Positions 30,301 through 39,208 of a stretch of 64,000 nucleotides of DNA are shown here, in pieces. The stretch is taken from contig NZ_OY730232.1 of the NCBI RefSeq assembly GCF_963422545.1, forward strand, positions 186,001-250,000, given 5' to 3'. A program made the translations under genes and the position numbers. Each line of letters opens with the position of its first letter. Position 1 is the stretch's first letter. Source of the stretch: an uncultured Flavobacterium sp. Lineage in GTDB: Bacteria; Bacteroidota; Bacteroidia; Flavobacteriales; Flavobacteriaceae. The notes below the pieces were generated by a model that was given only the letters and a program-made list of their open reading frames with translations, had not been told where the DNA came from and searched no databases.

Positions 30301-30608
30301 ATGTTTTCAGAACAAAAGGGTTAGTTGGATCTGCCGTTGGATATTCCTCTTTTTACGTTGAAGATGGCTCTTATTTGAGATTAAAATCAGCTGCAATAGG
30401 CTATAATTTCGATCAAAAGTTTGTTAAAAAAATGCACCTTAAATCGTTAAGATTTGCACTGTCAGCACAGAATATATTCACTTGGACAAAATATTCCGGT
30501 ACAGACCCAGAGGTAAACACTTACAACTCTGCACTAACACCAGGATTCGATTTCTCTGCTTACCCACGTGCTCGTACTGTATTCTTTGCTACAAACATTA
30601 CATTTTAA
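27399..30608 (+). CDS. SusC-like TonB-dependent outer-membrane transporter
   Basis: A 1069-residue protein. After a long signal region ending TQAQ comes a carboxypeptidase-D-like regulatory domain (about 37-120, ISGIVQDEKKDPLPGVTILV). The plug domain follows (about 125-240, with DEIVVIGYGSVKRKDLTGSV and the SusC signature LYVIDGFLIEDPNN). A 22-strand barrel ends in ARTVFFATNITF with a terminal Phe. It imports oligosaccharides through the outer membrane with energy from TonB. It is followed 21 bp later by its SusD partner, the defining pair of a Bacteroidota PUL. Related N-terminal domains in other PULs interact with anti-sigma factors, but here the hybrid sensor is the likely control. Confidence 0.95.
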   Translation: MKKLNLKYQPFNKALIHLFVGMFVLMTPVFTQAQSKIISGIVQDEKKDPLPGVTILVKGTKEAAVTDYSGQYKIKADSKDQLTFSYMGFETTTVTVGNKTSLNVVLKSTTSNLDEIVVIGYGSVKRKDLTGSVSSVSMSDFRKSPVRSFDEALAGRVAGVQVTSSDGRPGSGTNIVIRGNNSVTQANSPLYVIDGFLIEDPNNNIINPNDIESIEVLKDASATAIYGSRGANGVIVIQTKKGKEGKPVFAFSSSIGIQQVANKMDVMNTYEFVKYQLENNPNLTSAQGQTKTPTEIYLTGPGKTLEDYRNVASTDWQDLVTRTALFQNNNISVSGGTKKIKYSLSGSHTDQDGILLNSNYLRYQGRANVDYKITNKLKIGVNSNYSYLKQTGLDPTQTTSGGSGTSNLMTSVWGSRPYTPNVNNPEDVFMDPNIDSANDYRVNPVLNLENTYNVTTTKNIAVNGYLEYLFTKDLKFRTTYGFIENHSDKDEFYNTKTAYGRPGNPNGVNGKMMQNNYNNWLNENTLTWEKQLGAKSKFTALGGFTAQKQRTWSNGRAVNQLLNEDLMFDGFDQGTQLRIDPSESVWTMSSFLGRVNYNYDSKYMITASFRADGSSKFPSKNHWGYFPSGAVSWKFNEEKFLKNFKKLSEGKIRLSYGQTGNNRVGDFDYLTTYYNPASPLFGTYTFDRNYVIGVAATKLGNPDLKWETTEQIDAGIDLGFFNQRITFTADVYQKTTKDLLLKAQLPLSTGFTSAYKNVGSVRNRGLELSLVTKNIVTDNFTWTSSFNISFNKNELLALAEGQDKLETIIPWDFNWSTVSTYVAKKGESLGDMYGFEYSGTYKYDDFNTSVNGSGATVYALKPEIATNGNTRANIQPGDVKYKDQNGDGVINKNDYTKIGNGLPVHTGGFSNNFTYKNFDLNIFFQWSYGNNILNANRILFDGNQKGQEGLNQFASYQDRWSASNPNSDVFRTKGLVGSAVGYSSFYVEDGSYLRLKSAAIGYNFDQKFVKKMHLKSLRFALSAQNIFTWTKYSGTDPEVNTYNSALTPGFDFSAYPRARTVFFATNITF

Positions 30609-30629
30609 CAACGCTAAACTACTTTAAAA

Positions 30630-32333
30630 ATGAAAAAGATATATATATTATTAGTATTGGCGGCCTTTACCACCAGTTCTTGTGAGAATTTTTTAGATAC
30701 TGAACCTATTCAAAAAATTGCTATTGAGCAATATTATACTGATGAAGCAGGTTTAACTTCCGCTTTAGCCGGAGTATATGATCCGTTGGGTCAGGAAACT
30801 TTATATGGCAACCAACTGTTCTTTAACCTAGAAGTTTGTACAGATGAAGGATATTATGCCCGAAACACTCAAATATCAGGAGCATCTGTTTATAGCTTTG
30901 ATGCTACTGATGTAAACGTTTCGAATATGTGGTATGAACTTTATAACGGTATTAACAGAGCCAATGATTTGATAACACATATCGATTTGCCAAAAATGGA
31001 CGAAGATAAGCGACAAGTTATATTAGGCGAAGCATTATTTTTAAGAGGCTATTATTACTTTTTACTGGTAAGCAAATTTGGTGATGTGCCATTAAGATTG
31101 ACTCCAACCACAGGTCCAAATCAGACAGCGTTAGCCAAAACACCTTCCGCTGAGATTTATGCTCAAATATTGAAAGACATGACAGAGGCCGAAGCAAAAG
31201 TTAGTCCAACTAAACCACTAACTGCAAGCCGTGTTTACAAAACAGTAGTTCAGGGAATTCTTGCAAGGGTATGTTTGCAAATGGCAGGTTATCCTTTAAT
31301 GGATACTCCAAAATATGCAGATGCATTAGCGTGGTCCAAAAAAGTAATCGATTCAGGACAGCATCAATTAAATGTTAGTTTTAAGACCACTGCATCGAAT
31401 GGACAACCTGCAACTTATTATAATACTTTTAATCCGTCAATTGCTGCTAATGTTGCTAATAATGCTTACCGTCAGATATTTATAAATGCAGGTGAAGACG
31501 CTTATGACACAAACGAGTCTATGTGGGAAATTGAGTTTACAGGAAATCGTACAGATGGAAATGTTGAAGGCGGCCGTTTAGGAAATAATATCGGTATTAC
31601 ATTTTCACCAGCTGCTACTAGTCCTCTGGTAGCTTCAATGGGACATTGTTACGGTTTCTTAAAAGGAACAGGAAAATTATTCAGAAGTTATGACCCGGCA
31701 GGAAATGATTTGCGTCGTGACTGGGTATTAACAACTTATACACTTAATAATAGTACCGGAGCCAGAACCGCTCTTGCCAAAACAATTCAATATGGCAGAG
31801 ATTGTGGAAAATGGAGAAGAGAATATGAAACCCTAACTCCAAAAAATAAAAATTATACAACAATCAATTATCCTGTTTTGAGATATGCCGATGTACTCTT
31901 AATGTATGCAGAAGCCGAAAATCAAGTAAACGGACCAACTCCCAATGCTATTGAGGCTGTCAATAAAGTACGCCGCAGAGGTTATGGACAAACTAATGTT
32001 TCAGCACCATATGCATTATCAGATGCGGCAACAGCAACTGCAGCAGGTTCTAAAGCTTCATTTCAGTTGTTTATTGAAGATGAGCGTATGCGTGAATTAT
32101 GTTTTGAAGGAACACGCCGTTCAGACTTAATTCGTTGGAATAAATTTGTTACTACCATGAATGCAGTAGGTATAGATATGGCAGCATCTCCTGCGACTGG
32201 TCCATTAACTACCGGAAATCAACAGTATGGAGGATTAGGCGGAAAAAACGTTGTTGAAAAAAATGTATTGTTTCCTATCCCATCCTTAGAAATAGCATCA
32301 AACACTCTGATGGTGCAGAATAAAGGTTGGTAA
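30630..32333 (+). CDS. SusD-like glycan-binding lipoprotein
   Basis: A 567-residue lipoprotein. The signal MKKIYILLVLAAFTTSSC puts the lipidated Cys at 18. The N-terminal SusD block (NFLDTEPIQKIAIEQYYTDE) and the C-terminal RagB/SusD block (LCFEGTRRSDLIRWNKF, then ending NTLMVQNKGW) are both present. It forms the lid of the SusC barrel and binds the glycan at the cell surface. The ligand cannot be read from the sequence. It is probably co-transcribed with susC, and a stem-loop 12 bp past the stop may lower expression of the enzyme genes that follow. Confidence 0.93.
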   Translation: MKKIYILLVLAAFTTSSCENFLDTEPIQKIAIEQYYTDEAGLTSALAGVYDPLGQETLYGNQLFFNLEVCTDEGYYARNTQISGASVYSFDATDVNVSNMWYELYNGINRANDLITHIDLPKMDEDKRQVILGEALFLRGYYYFLLVSKFGDVPLRLTPTTGPNQTALAKTPSAEIYAQILKDMTEAEAKVSPTKPLTASRVYKTVVQGILARVCLQMAGYPLMDTPKYADALAWSKKVIDSGQHQLNVSFKTTASNGQPATYYNTFNPSIAANVANNAYRQIFINAGEDAYDTNESMWEIEFTGNRTDGNVEGGRLGNNIGITFSPAATSPLVASMGHCYGFLKGTGKLFRSYDPAGNDLRRDWVLTTYTLNNSTGARTALAKTIQYGRDCGKWRREYETLTPKNKNYTTINYPVLRYADVLLMYAEAENQVNGPTPNAIEAVNKVRRRGYGQTNVSAPYALSDAATATAAGSKASFQLFIEDERMRELCFEGTRRSDLIRWNKFVTTMNAVGIDMAASPATGPLTTGNQQYGGLGGKNVVEKNVLFPIPSLEIASNTLMVQNKGW

Positions 32334-32344
32334 TCATCAAAAAA

Positions 32345-32372
32345 TCCCGGGGAACTTCACCCGGGTTATTTA
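32345..32372 (+). terminator. Stem-loop after susD, possible attenuator
   Basis: CCCGGG (32346-32351) pairs with CCCGGG (32360-32365) around an 8-base loop and is followed by an AT-rich but not pure T tract. A partial terminator after susCD is common in PULs and would make transporter proteins more abundant than the enzymes downstream. Confidence 0.55.
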
Positions 32373-32433
32373 AATTTTATTTCTTTTTCGTTCGAAATAA
32401 CATTCGTCGAAATACAATCTAATGCCTTAAAAA

Positions 32434-33636
32434 ATGAAAAAACTCATTCTTATCTTCTTATACTTATCAAGTTTTGGTGCTTTGGCCCAAAAATCAAAGA
32501 ACAATGCAGCCATGAAAAAATTAATTTCAGAAAACTTTCAATTGGCAGAAAAACAATATCAACTTTTAGAAAAAAACACTCCTTTGGATTCTATGCCTAA
32601 AACATTTGAAAAAAATCATAATGTTAGCAGTGATATTTACTGGTGGTGCAGTGGTTTTTATCCAGGGACGCTATTATACATCTATGAATACACCAAGGAT
32701 CCAATAATTTTAAGCACTGCAAAAAAACGTCTTGCGCTTTTAGAGCCGGTAAAAAATTATACCAAAAACCATGACTTAGGTTTTATGATGTATTGCAGCT
32801 ACGGAAATGCTTACCGCCTTTTCAAAGATCCTGCATACAAAGAGGTTATTTTGCAGTCATCAAAATCATTGTCAACTCGTTATCGTCCAAACGCGAAGGT
32901 TATTCAATCATGGGATGTGACTGAAGGAGCGTTAAAAAAGAAAGGTTTTACAGGACCGGTAATCATTGATAATATGATGAATCTTGAAATGTTGGAATGG
33001 TCTAGTCAAAACAGCACCGATAAAACTTTTGCCAATATTGCAGAAACCCACGCCAACACTACTATCAAAAATCACTTTCGTCCTGATTACAGCAGTTATC
33101 ACGTACTCGATTACAATCTTGATACAGGAGAAGTGCTTAAAAAAGTTACTGCTCAGGGAGCTGCAGATGAAAGCGCCTGGAGTCGCGGGCAAGGATGGGC
33201 TTTATATGGTTATACCATGATGTATCGATTTACTAAAAACCCAACTTATTTAAAACAAGCACAAAGTATTGCTAAATTTATACTGAACAATCTAAATTTA
33301 CCAAAAGATAAGGTTCCGTATTGGGACTTTGATGCACCAGAAATTCCAAATGCATTGCGAGATGTTTCAGCTGCCTCAGTATATGCATCGGCATTATTGG
33401 AACTTGGACAATATACTTCCGGAAAAGAAAAAAAGGAATATATAAGTGTAGCTGAAACTATTTTAAGATCATTATCAACTTCAAAATACAGAGCAGCATT
33501 AGGAACAAATGGTGGTTATCTTTTGATGCATAGTGTAGGATCTATTCCTCATAATGGCGAAATAGATGTACCATTAACTTACGCTGATTATTATTTTTTA
33601 GAAGCATTATTGCGCTACAAAAAATGGTATTTATAA
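32434..33636 (+). CDS. GH88-type unsaturated glucuronyl hydrolase
   Basis: A 400-residue enzyme with an export signal (LILIFLYLSSFGALAQ). The fold is the (alpha/alpha)6 barrel of GH88. Conserved blocks include NHDLGFMMYCSYGNAYRL (Asp114), VIIDNMMNLEMLEW (Asp179), HFRPDYSSYHVLDYN, SAWSRGQGWALYGYTM and YWDFDAPEIPNALRDVSAAS. Asp114 and Asp179 match the two acidic residues needed in the family. GH88 removes the 4,5-unsaturated uronic acid left at the non-reducing end by a lyase, so its presence means the glycan is cut by beta-elimination. The released sugar opens to 5-keto-4-deoxyuronate, the substrate of KduI at 37140. It is the first enzyme gene after susCD. Confidence 0.9.
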   Translation: MKKLILIFLYLSSFGALAQKSKNNAAMKKLISENFQLAEKQYQLLEKNTPLDSMPKTFEKNHNVSSDIYWWCSGFYPGTLLYIYEYTKDPIILSTAKKRLALLEPVKNYTKNHDLGFMMYCSYGNAYRLFKDPAYKEVILQSSKSLSTRYRPNAKVIQSWDVTEGALKKKGFTGPVIIDNMMNLEMLEWSSQNSTDKTFANIAETHANTTIKNHFRPDYSSYHVLDYNLDTGEVLKKVTAQGAADESAWSRGQGWALYGYTMMYRFTKNPTYLKQAQSIAKFILNNLNLPKDKVPYWDFDAPEIPNALRDVSAASVYASALLELGQYTSGKEKKEYISVAETILRSLSTSKYRAALGTNGGYLLMHSVGSIPHNGEIDVPLTYADYYFLEALLRYKKWYL

Positions 33637-33744
33637 ACTTATAACATAATTATTCTCAACACGTAGAAACATATTTTTAAATTTAGGTTCCTATCTGTTA
33701 AATACACTTTTTAATGTTTGACATCTTAATTAAAATCTATTAAA

Positions 33745-35307
33745 ATGAACAATTACAATAAAATACGGCTTCAAAAAGGGTTAATTGTTATTTTGAATTT
33801 GTTGGCTATTACGTCAGTTTCTGCTCAAAAAGAATCCAAAATATTTCAGGACTATAAAAAAAACAGGAAAGTTCTGCCTGACTTCTCTTATGTTGGTTAT
33901 CATCAAGGAGAAGAAGGAATTCCTAATGTTACTAATTATAAAGTTTTTGATGTTACTTCTTTTGGCGCAAAGCCAAATGATAGTATTTCAGATAAAATAG
34001 CGATACAAAAAGCCATTGAAGCGGCAAATAATAATGGTTCAGGAATTGTTTTTTTTCCTAAAGGCAGGTTTTTGGTGAATGAAAATGATGATGCCCCTAC
34101 TTCCATAATTTCAAAAAAGGGGCACATTATTTTCAGAGGAAGCGGCTCTGGTTCAGATGGTACTGAATTATATATGAAAAATATGCTTCCACCGGTTGAT
34201 CCTGCTAAAATGTGGACTGTTCCGCCATTATTTATTTTTGACAGCGGCGGTTCTGATAAAAAAATAGGACAAGTTACCGCAGCAGCAGCTATTGGTGATT
34301 TTACCATAAAATTAAATACAACCGAAGATTTAAAAGAAGGAGATTGGATCGTTTTAAGAGTATTAAACAACGATAAAGACTTTATTGCATCAGAATTAAA
34401 AGATAATAAAGTTGAACCTGAATGGACCTATCTAATTGAAAAAGGAATTGATGTCAAAGTTTTCTATCAAATTAAAAAGATAAGAAATAAGAAACTAACC
34501 TTGTATGCACCAATCTCTTATACTGTAGACCCGAAATACAAATGGGAAGTTTCTAAATTCGCCAACAGTGAAGAAATTGGAATCGAAGATATTGCATTTG
34601 TGGGTAACTGGACAGAAAAATTTGTGCATCACCGTTCGTGGAAAGACGATAGTGGTTTTAGTATGTTTAATTTTAGAAGAAGTACCAATTCATGGATGAA
34701 AAATTGTCGCTTTACAAATTGCAGTTCTGCGGCAACAATTGCCCAAAGTGCTAATATATCAGTCTTAAATTGTAAAATTGATGGCAATGCAGGACATCAG
34801 GCAATAAATTCTAACGGCTCTACCAATGTACTGATTGCTAATTGTGTAGACGAAGCATCACAATGGCATTCCTTTGGTTCTTCACACGGATCTATGAATA
34901 CTGTAATTTGGAAATGTACTTATCCGTCTACAACATGTTTTGAATCACATTCCAGCCAGCCGAGAAATACATTGCTTGATAACGTTGAAGGTGGTTTGCT
35001 CAATGACCGCGCTGGCGGAGCATTAGAAAACATGCCCAATCATATGCAGGGTTTAGTACTTTGGAATTATAAACAAACCAACGAACCCAAAAAAGATTTC
35101 GAGTTTTGGCCTCCATCAAAAGTATATGAATGGTTTAAAATACCTAATCCTATAATTGTGGGTTATACAAGCAAGGGTACAACTTTTAAAATGGAGGAGT
35201 TAGGCCAGTCAGAATCTTTTGGTCAATCTGTTGAACCAGCTTCTCTTTATGAAGCTCAATTACAGCTAAGATTAAAAAAATTACCTGAATGGATTAAAAC
35301 ACTTTAA
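33745..35307 (+). CDS. DUF4955 beta-helix protein, candidate lyase
   Basis: A 520-residue exported protein (signal ending SVSAQ). The block FDVTSFGAKPNDSISDKIAI, followed by FFPKGRFLV, is the start of a pectate-lyase-3 type right-handed beta-helix. Helix rungs follow with N-x-x-(V/I)-x-x-C spacing (WMKNCRFTNCSSAATIAQSA, then ISVLNCKIDGNAGHQAINSN). A C-terminal portion (KDFEFWPPSKVYEWFKIPNP ... IIVGYTSKGTTF) matches DUF4955 as I remember it. No enzyme of this family is known to me with a firm substrate. In this locus it occupies the place where the endo-acting polysaccharide lyase should be, between GH88 and the sulfatase, so lyase activity is a reasonable inference but not shown. Confidence 0.72.
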   Translation: MNNYNKIRLQKGLIVILNLLAITSVSAQKESKIFQDYKKNRKVLPDFSYVGYHQGEEGIPNVTNYKVFDVTSFGAKPNDSISDKIAIQKAIEAANNNGSGIVFFPKGRFLVNENDDAPTSIISKKGHIIFRGSGSGSDGTELYMKNMLPPVDPAKMWTVPPLFIFDSGGSDKKIGQVTAAAAIGDFTIKLNTTEDLKEGDWIVLRVLNNDKDFIASELKDNKVEPEWTYLIEKGIDVKVFYQIKKIRNKKLTLYAPISYTVDPKYKWEVSKFANSEEIGIEDIAFVGNWTEKFVHHRSWKDDSGFSMFNFRRSTNSWMKNCRFTNCSSAATIAQSANISVLNCKIDGNAGHQAINSNGSTNVLIANCVDEASQWHSFGSSHGSMNTVIWKCTYPSTTCFESHSSQPRNTLLDNVEGGLLNDRAGGALENMPNHMQGLVLWNYKQTNEPKKDFEFWPPSKVYEWFKIPNPIIVGYTSKGTTFKMEELGQSESFGQSVEPASLYEAQLQLRLKKLPEWIKTL

Positions 35308-35335
35308 TGCTAATTTTCAAAATAGATACATTAAA

Positions 35336-36811
35336 ATGAAAACTATGATTAAACGATCCATAATGGTTTTCGGAGTACTAATAATTGGTACTTTAACCAA
35401 TGCTCAAACTGCAATTAAACAAAAAACGCAGCCGAATTTACTTATTATCATCGCTGATCAATGGCGTGGACAAGCTGTTGGTTTTGAAGGGAAAGAACCT
35501 GTAAAAACACCTCAATTGGACAAATTTGCCAAAGAGAGTCTGGTTCTCGAACAAATGGTAGGTAATTTTCCTGTGTGTTCCCCGGCAAGAGCCATGCTTA
35601 TGACAGGACAATACCCAATTAAAAATCATGTTTACAGCAATGTCAATTCAAAGACAGCCCCAGATGGTGTAGAATTACAAAAAGATGCAGTTTGCTGGTC
35701 TGATATTTTAAAAGCCAATGGATATTCTAATGGTTACATTGGAAAATGGCACCTGGATTCTCCATACAAACCTTATGTTCCCACTTCAAACAATATTGGA
35801 GATGTGGCATGGAACGAATGGACTTCACCAGACAGAAGACATGGTTTTGATTATTGGTATGCTTACGGAACATACGATATACACAATAAACCTATGTATT
35901 GGGATACGAATGCCACAAGAGATAATTTTCAATACGTAAATCAATGGGGACCTATCCACGAAGCCGATAAAGCTTTGGCTTATTTGAAAAATGAAGACGG
36001 AAAACTTCGTAAAACAGGCGCTCCTTTTTCATTGGTTGTTTCGATGAATCCACCGCACTCCGAATATCAATTGGTTCCTCAAAATTATTACGATTTGTAC
36101 AAAGATGTACCTTTAGAATCGTTGATAAAAGATCCGAACATTCCGGCTGCAGGCACCAAAAGTGGTGATGAATACCGAAAAGATGTTCGTTATTATTATG
36201 CGAATATTACCGGAGTTGATGAACAAATTGGTAGAATCATCCAAGGATTAAAAGACCAAAAATTAGATGATAACACCATCGTACTTATCATGTCAGATCA
36301 CGGAAACTGTTTGGGCAAACATGATGAAACTTCAAAAAATAATATTTATGAAGAGTCATTAAGGATTCCGTTTATCGTGTATTGGAAAGGTCATATTTTG
36401 CCTCGCAAAGACAATCAGTTTTTAGGAAGTATTCCGGACATCTACCCTACTCTTTTGGACTTAATGGGACTAAAAAGCAAAACCCCAAAAGAACTCGATG
36501 GTAAAAGTTATGCCCAATATTACCTTAATGGCACTGGAGCAAAACCAACTGAACAATTCATCCTTGGAGCAATTTTAAGTAATAATGCAAAAATTAATTC
36601 CGGGTTTAGAGGGATTCGCACTGCTGATTACAAATTTGCTTATGTGAGAAAAAAAGAAAAAGCCGAATTTGTTTTGTTTGATTTGAAAGCAGACCCTTTT
36701 GAAATGCATAACATTTACAATCCAAACCATGAAATGGTAATAAAGTTAAAGCCTGTTTTAAATCAATGGTTACAAAAAACCGGAGATAAATTTATACTGG
36801 CTGAACGATAA
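35336..36811 (+). CDS. Exported type I sulfatase
   Basis: A 491-residue protein of the alkaline-phosphatase-like sulfatase family. After a signal (ending LTNAQ) come the N-terminal metal ligands (LLIIIADQWRG) and the activation motif C-S-P-A-R in FPVCSPARAMLMTGQYP (Cys near residue 80). That Cys would be converted to formylglycine by an anaerobic-type maturase encoded elsewhere. GKWHLDSP and VLIMSDHGNCLGKHDETSKN supply further active-site residues. It should remove sulfate from the sugar before or after chain cleavage, which implies a sulfated glycan. The sulfated position and subfamily cannot be told by eye. It starts 28 bp after the DUF4955 gene and is probably in the same transcript. Confidence 0.92.
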   Translation: MKTMIKRSIMVFGVLIIGTLTNAQTAIKQKTQPNLLIIIADQWRGQAVGFEGKEPVKTPQLDKFAKESLVLEQMVGNFPVCSPARAMLMTGQYPIKNHVYSNVNSKTAPDGVELQKDAVCWSDILKANGYSNGYIGKWHLDSPYKPYVPTSNNIGDVAWNEWTSPDRRHGFDYWYAYGTYDIHNKPMYWDTNATRDNFQYVNQWGPIHEADKALAYLKNEDGKLRKTGAPFSLVVSMNPPHSEYQLVPQNYYDLYKDVPLESLIKDPNIPAAGTKSGDEYRKDVRYYYANITGVDEQIGRIIQGLKDQKLDDNTIVLIMSDHGNCLGKHDETSKNNIYEESLRIPFIVYWKGHILPRKDNQFLGSIPDIYPTLLDLMGLKSKTPKELDGKSYAQYYLNGTGAKPTEQFILGAILSNNAKINSGFRGIRTADYKFAYVRKKEKAEFVLFDLKADPFEMHNIYNPNHEMVIKLKPVLNQWLQKTGDKFILAER

Positions 36812-36847
36812 AATTTTATAAAAGAAAAATCATTAACACTCTTTTTC

Positions 36848-37111
36848 TTTTATGATTCAAAAGTTAGTGATTATAATATTGTCAAGAAAACAAAATTTGC
36901 CCGTGACCCAATCAAAGAATTAGCCGCAGCATGTAAAAATGGGGGTATAAAACTGGGTCTTTACTACTCTTTGGGGAGAGATTGGGAAGATCCAGACCTA
37001 CCTACCAATTGACCAACAAAAACAGGCAGAAGCAATACTTGGGATTATCCTAATGAGGATTCAAAAAACTTATGTTTCAAAAGTTTTAGGAATGTTAACA
37101 GCCTAAACTGA
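36848..37111 (+). pseudogene. GH29 alpha-L-fucosidase, internal fragment
   Basis: The plus strand reads FYDSKVSDYNIVKKTKFARD, then PIKELAAACKNGGIKLGLYY, then SLGRDWEDPDLPTN, an in-frame TGA (37010-37012) where the family has Trp, and then PTKTGRSNTWDYPNEDSKNL. This is the part of GH29 leading to the catalytic region. The N-terminal 100 or so residues and everything after are missing, so about 85 of roughly 450 codons remain. It shows that the locus once handled a fucose-bearing glycan, at least in an ancestor. Confidence 0.75.
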
Positions 37112-37139
37112 AACGCCAAAAATATAAAAAAATAAATTT

Positions 37140-37982
37140 ATGAACTCTAATTTCGAAAGCCGTTTTGCAGTCAGTCCAAATGAAGCAAAACAAATGAATA
37201 CTGAAACATTACGCAAGAATTTTTTAATAGAAACCCTTTTTAGTGCCGATCAGGTTAATCTCACCTTGTCACATTTTGACAGATTTATAGTTGGTGGAGC
37301 AATGCCGGTAAACCAAAAGTTAGCAATGCCTAATCCTGAGAATTTAAAAGCCAAATATTTTTTAGAAAGAAGAGAAATAGGTGTTATAAATGTAGGCGGT
37401 AAAGGAATTGTAATCGCAGATGACGAACGATTTGAAATTGGATACAAAGAAGCCTTGTATCTTGGAAAAGGAATTAAAGAAGTTTTTTTTGAATCGGCAG
37501 ATAGTAACAATCCTGCTAAATTCTATTTAAATTCTGCCCCTGCCCATTGTGCTTATCCATCAAAAAAAATAACAAAAGCTGATGCAGAAGTTGTTGAACT
37601 AGGATCATTAGAAACAGCCAATCATCGTATCATTAACAAATTAATTGTCAACAGCGTTGTACACACTTGTCAGGTTCAAATGGGAATGACAGAACTAAAA
37701 ATTGGCAGTGTATGGAACACCATGCCGGCTCACACCCACGACAGACGCATGGAAGCCTATTTCTATTTTGAGATTCCGGAGAATCAAAGTGTTTGTCATT
37801 TTATGGGAGAACCACAAGAAACGAGACACATCTGGATGCAGGATGAGCAAGCCGTAATCTCTCCAAATTGGTCTATCCATTCCGGAGCGGGAACCTCTAA
37901 CTATACTTTTATTTGGGGTATGGCAGGCGAAAATTTAGATTACGAAGATATGGATCACTGTGCAATTAACGACTTAAAGTAA
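37140..37982 (+). CDS. kduI: 5-dehydro-4-deoxy-D-glucuronate isomerase
   Basis: A 280-residue cytoplasmic enzyme that converts 5-keto-4-deoxyuronate (from GH88 products) to 2,5-diketo-3-deoxygluconate. The metal site of the cupin fold is visible as MPAHTHDRRMEAYFYFEI (two His and a Glu) with a further His in WSIHSGAGTSNY. The length and the conserved starts RFIVGGAMP and INVGGKG agree with KduI. It begins about 30 bp after the fucosidase fossil and 7 bp before the DUF4861 gene, inside the catabolic operon. Confidence 0.95.
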   Translation: MNSNFESRFAVSPNEAKQMNTETLRKNFLIETLFSADQVNLTLSHFDRFIVGGAMPVNQKLAMPNPENLKAKYFLERREIGVINVGGKGIVIADDERFEIGYKEALYLGKGIKEVFFESADSNNPAKFYLNSAPAHCAYPSKKITKADAEVVELGSLETANHRIINKLIVNSVVHTCQVQMGMTELKIGSVWNTMPAHTHDRRMEAYFYFEIPENQSVCHFMGEPQETRHIWMQDEQAVISPNWSIHSGAGTSNYTFIWGMAGENLDYEDMDHCAINDLK

Positions 37983-37989
37983 AATCATC

Positions 37990-39123
37990 ATGAAAACTAT
38001 AAAATTCTTTCTCGGCTCTATTTTTATGATTTTACCCTTAACTATTTTGGCACAGACCAAAGTAACCGTTTTGATCCAAAATAATTCTGCTTTAGAACGA
38101 AAAGCAACTGTAGTATCTATTCCCTGGAAAACTGTTCTATCAAATTATCCTCAAATAGATACTGTCAATTTTGTGGTTCTTAATGCCACGACCAAAAAGC
38201 AAATTCCTTTTCAGTTAGAACATCGCGGACTTGCTTCAATTCAAAATTTGCTGGTACAAGTTGATGTCAAAGCCCAATCATCATTCAATCTTCTAATACA
38301 AAAAGGAAAACCAGAAACTTTCGTTGCTAAAACCTATTGCCGTTATGTACCGGAACGCAAAGACGATTTTGCGTGGGAAAACGACAAAATTGCTTTTCGT
38401 ACTTACGGTAAAGCAATCGAAAAATCAAAAGAAGATGCCTATGGTTTGGATGTGTGGGTTAAACGTACCGATAAACTCGTAATCAATGAAAGATATAAGC
38501 GAAATGAATATCATATAGATCACGGAGATGGAATGGATTATTATCATGTAGGTTTTTCATTGGGCGCAGGTAATATGGCACCTTATGTAAACGATTCTAT
38601 TTATTATTCGGCAAATTACCGTGAATGGAAAGTTCTTGACAACGGACCTTTACGCAGCACTTTTCAATTAACATACGTTGCCTGGAAGGCAGGTGAAATA
38701 AACGTTAAAGCCACAAAAACAATTTCTCTGGACGCTGGTTCTCAGCTTAACAGAATCGAAAACATTTATTCTTTTGACAGCGAAAAACCCTTACCGGTTG
38801 TGGTAGGAATAATCAAAAGACCTGAAACCGGTACTATAGCATTAAACGAACAGCAAGCTATTATGAGTTATTGGGAGCCTACTCATGCTCAGGACGGCAC
38901 AACTGGTGTTGGAACCATATTAACTACAGCTGTAAGCAATATGATGGTGAACAAGAAACAAATTTTAGCCAAAACTGAAGTCAAAAATAATGTTCCAATC
39001 ATTTATTACGCCGGAGCAGCCTGGGACAAAGCAGGAAAAATTACCGATGCAAAACAATGGCAGGACTATTTAAATAATTTTTCTCAGCAGATAAAAGAGC
39101 CTTTAGTTGTAACCGTAAAATAA
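37990..39123 (+). CDS. DUF4861 domain secreted protein
   Basis: A 377-residue protein with a signal peptide (FFLGSIFMILPLTILAQ). The rest fits the DUF4861 family: repeated beta strands, GLDVWVKRTDKLVINERYK, IDHGDGMDYYHVG and GPLRSTFQLTY, and a C-terminal AGAAWDKAGKI. Family members are found next to uronate-metabolism genes, but no activity is known to me. The beta-rich fold and export suggest a periplasmic enzyme or binding protein acting on uronate oligosaccharides. It lies between kduI and kduD with only 7 bp to kduI, which makes a role in the same pathway likely. Confidence 0.75.
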   Translation: MKTIKFFLGSIFMILPLTILAQTKVTVLIQNNSALERKATVVSIPWKTVLSNYPQIDTVNFVVLNATTKKQIPFQLEHRGLASIQNLLVQVDVKAQSSFNLLIQKGKPETFVAKTYCRYVPERKDDFAWENDKIAFRTYGKAIEKSKEDAYGLDVWVKRTDKLVINERYKRNEYHIDHGDGMDYYHVGFSLGAGNMAPYVNDSIYYSANYREWKVLDNGPLRSTFQLTYVAWKAGEINVKATKTISLDAGSQLNRIENIYSFDSEKPLPVVVGIIKRPETGTIALNEQQAIMSYWEPTHAQDGTTGVGTILTTAVSNMMVNKKQILAKTEVKNNVPIIYYAGAAWDKAGKITDAKQWQDYLNNFSQQIKEPLVVTVK

Positions 39124-39208
39124 TACGCATCATTTAAAATTTTGCGTATTAGCAAGAAATAAAAACGATTAAAAAAACAGAATAACTATTAATAAAAACC
39201 AAAAAAAA

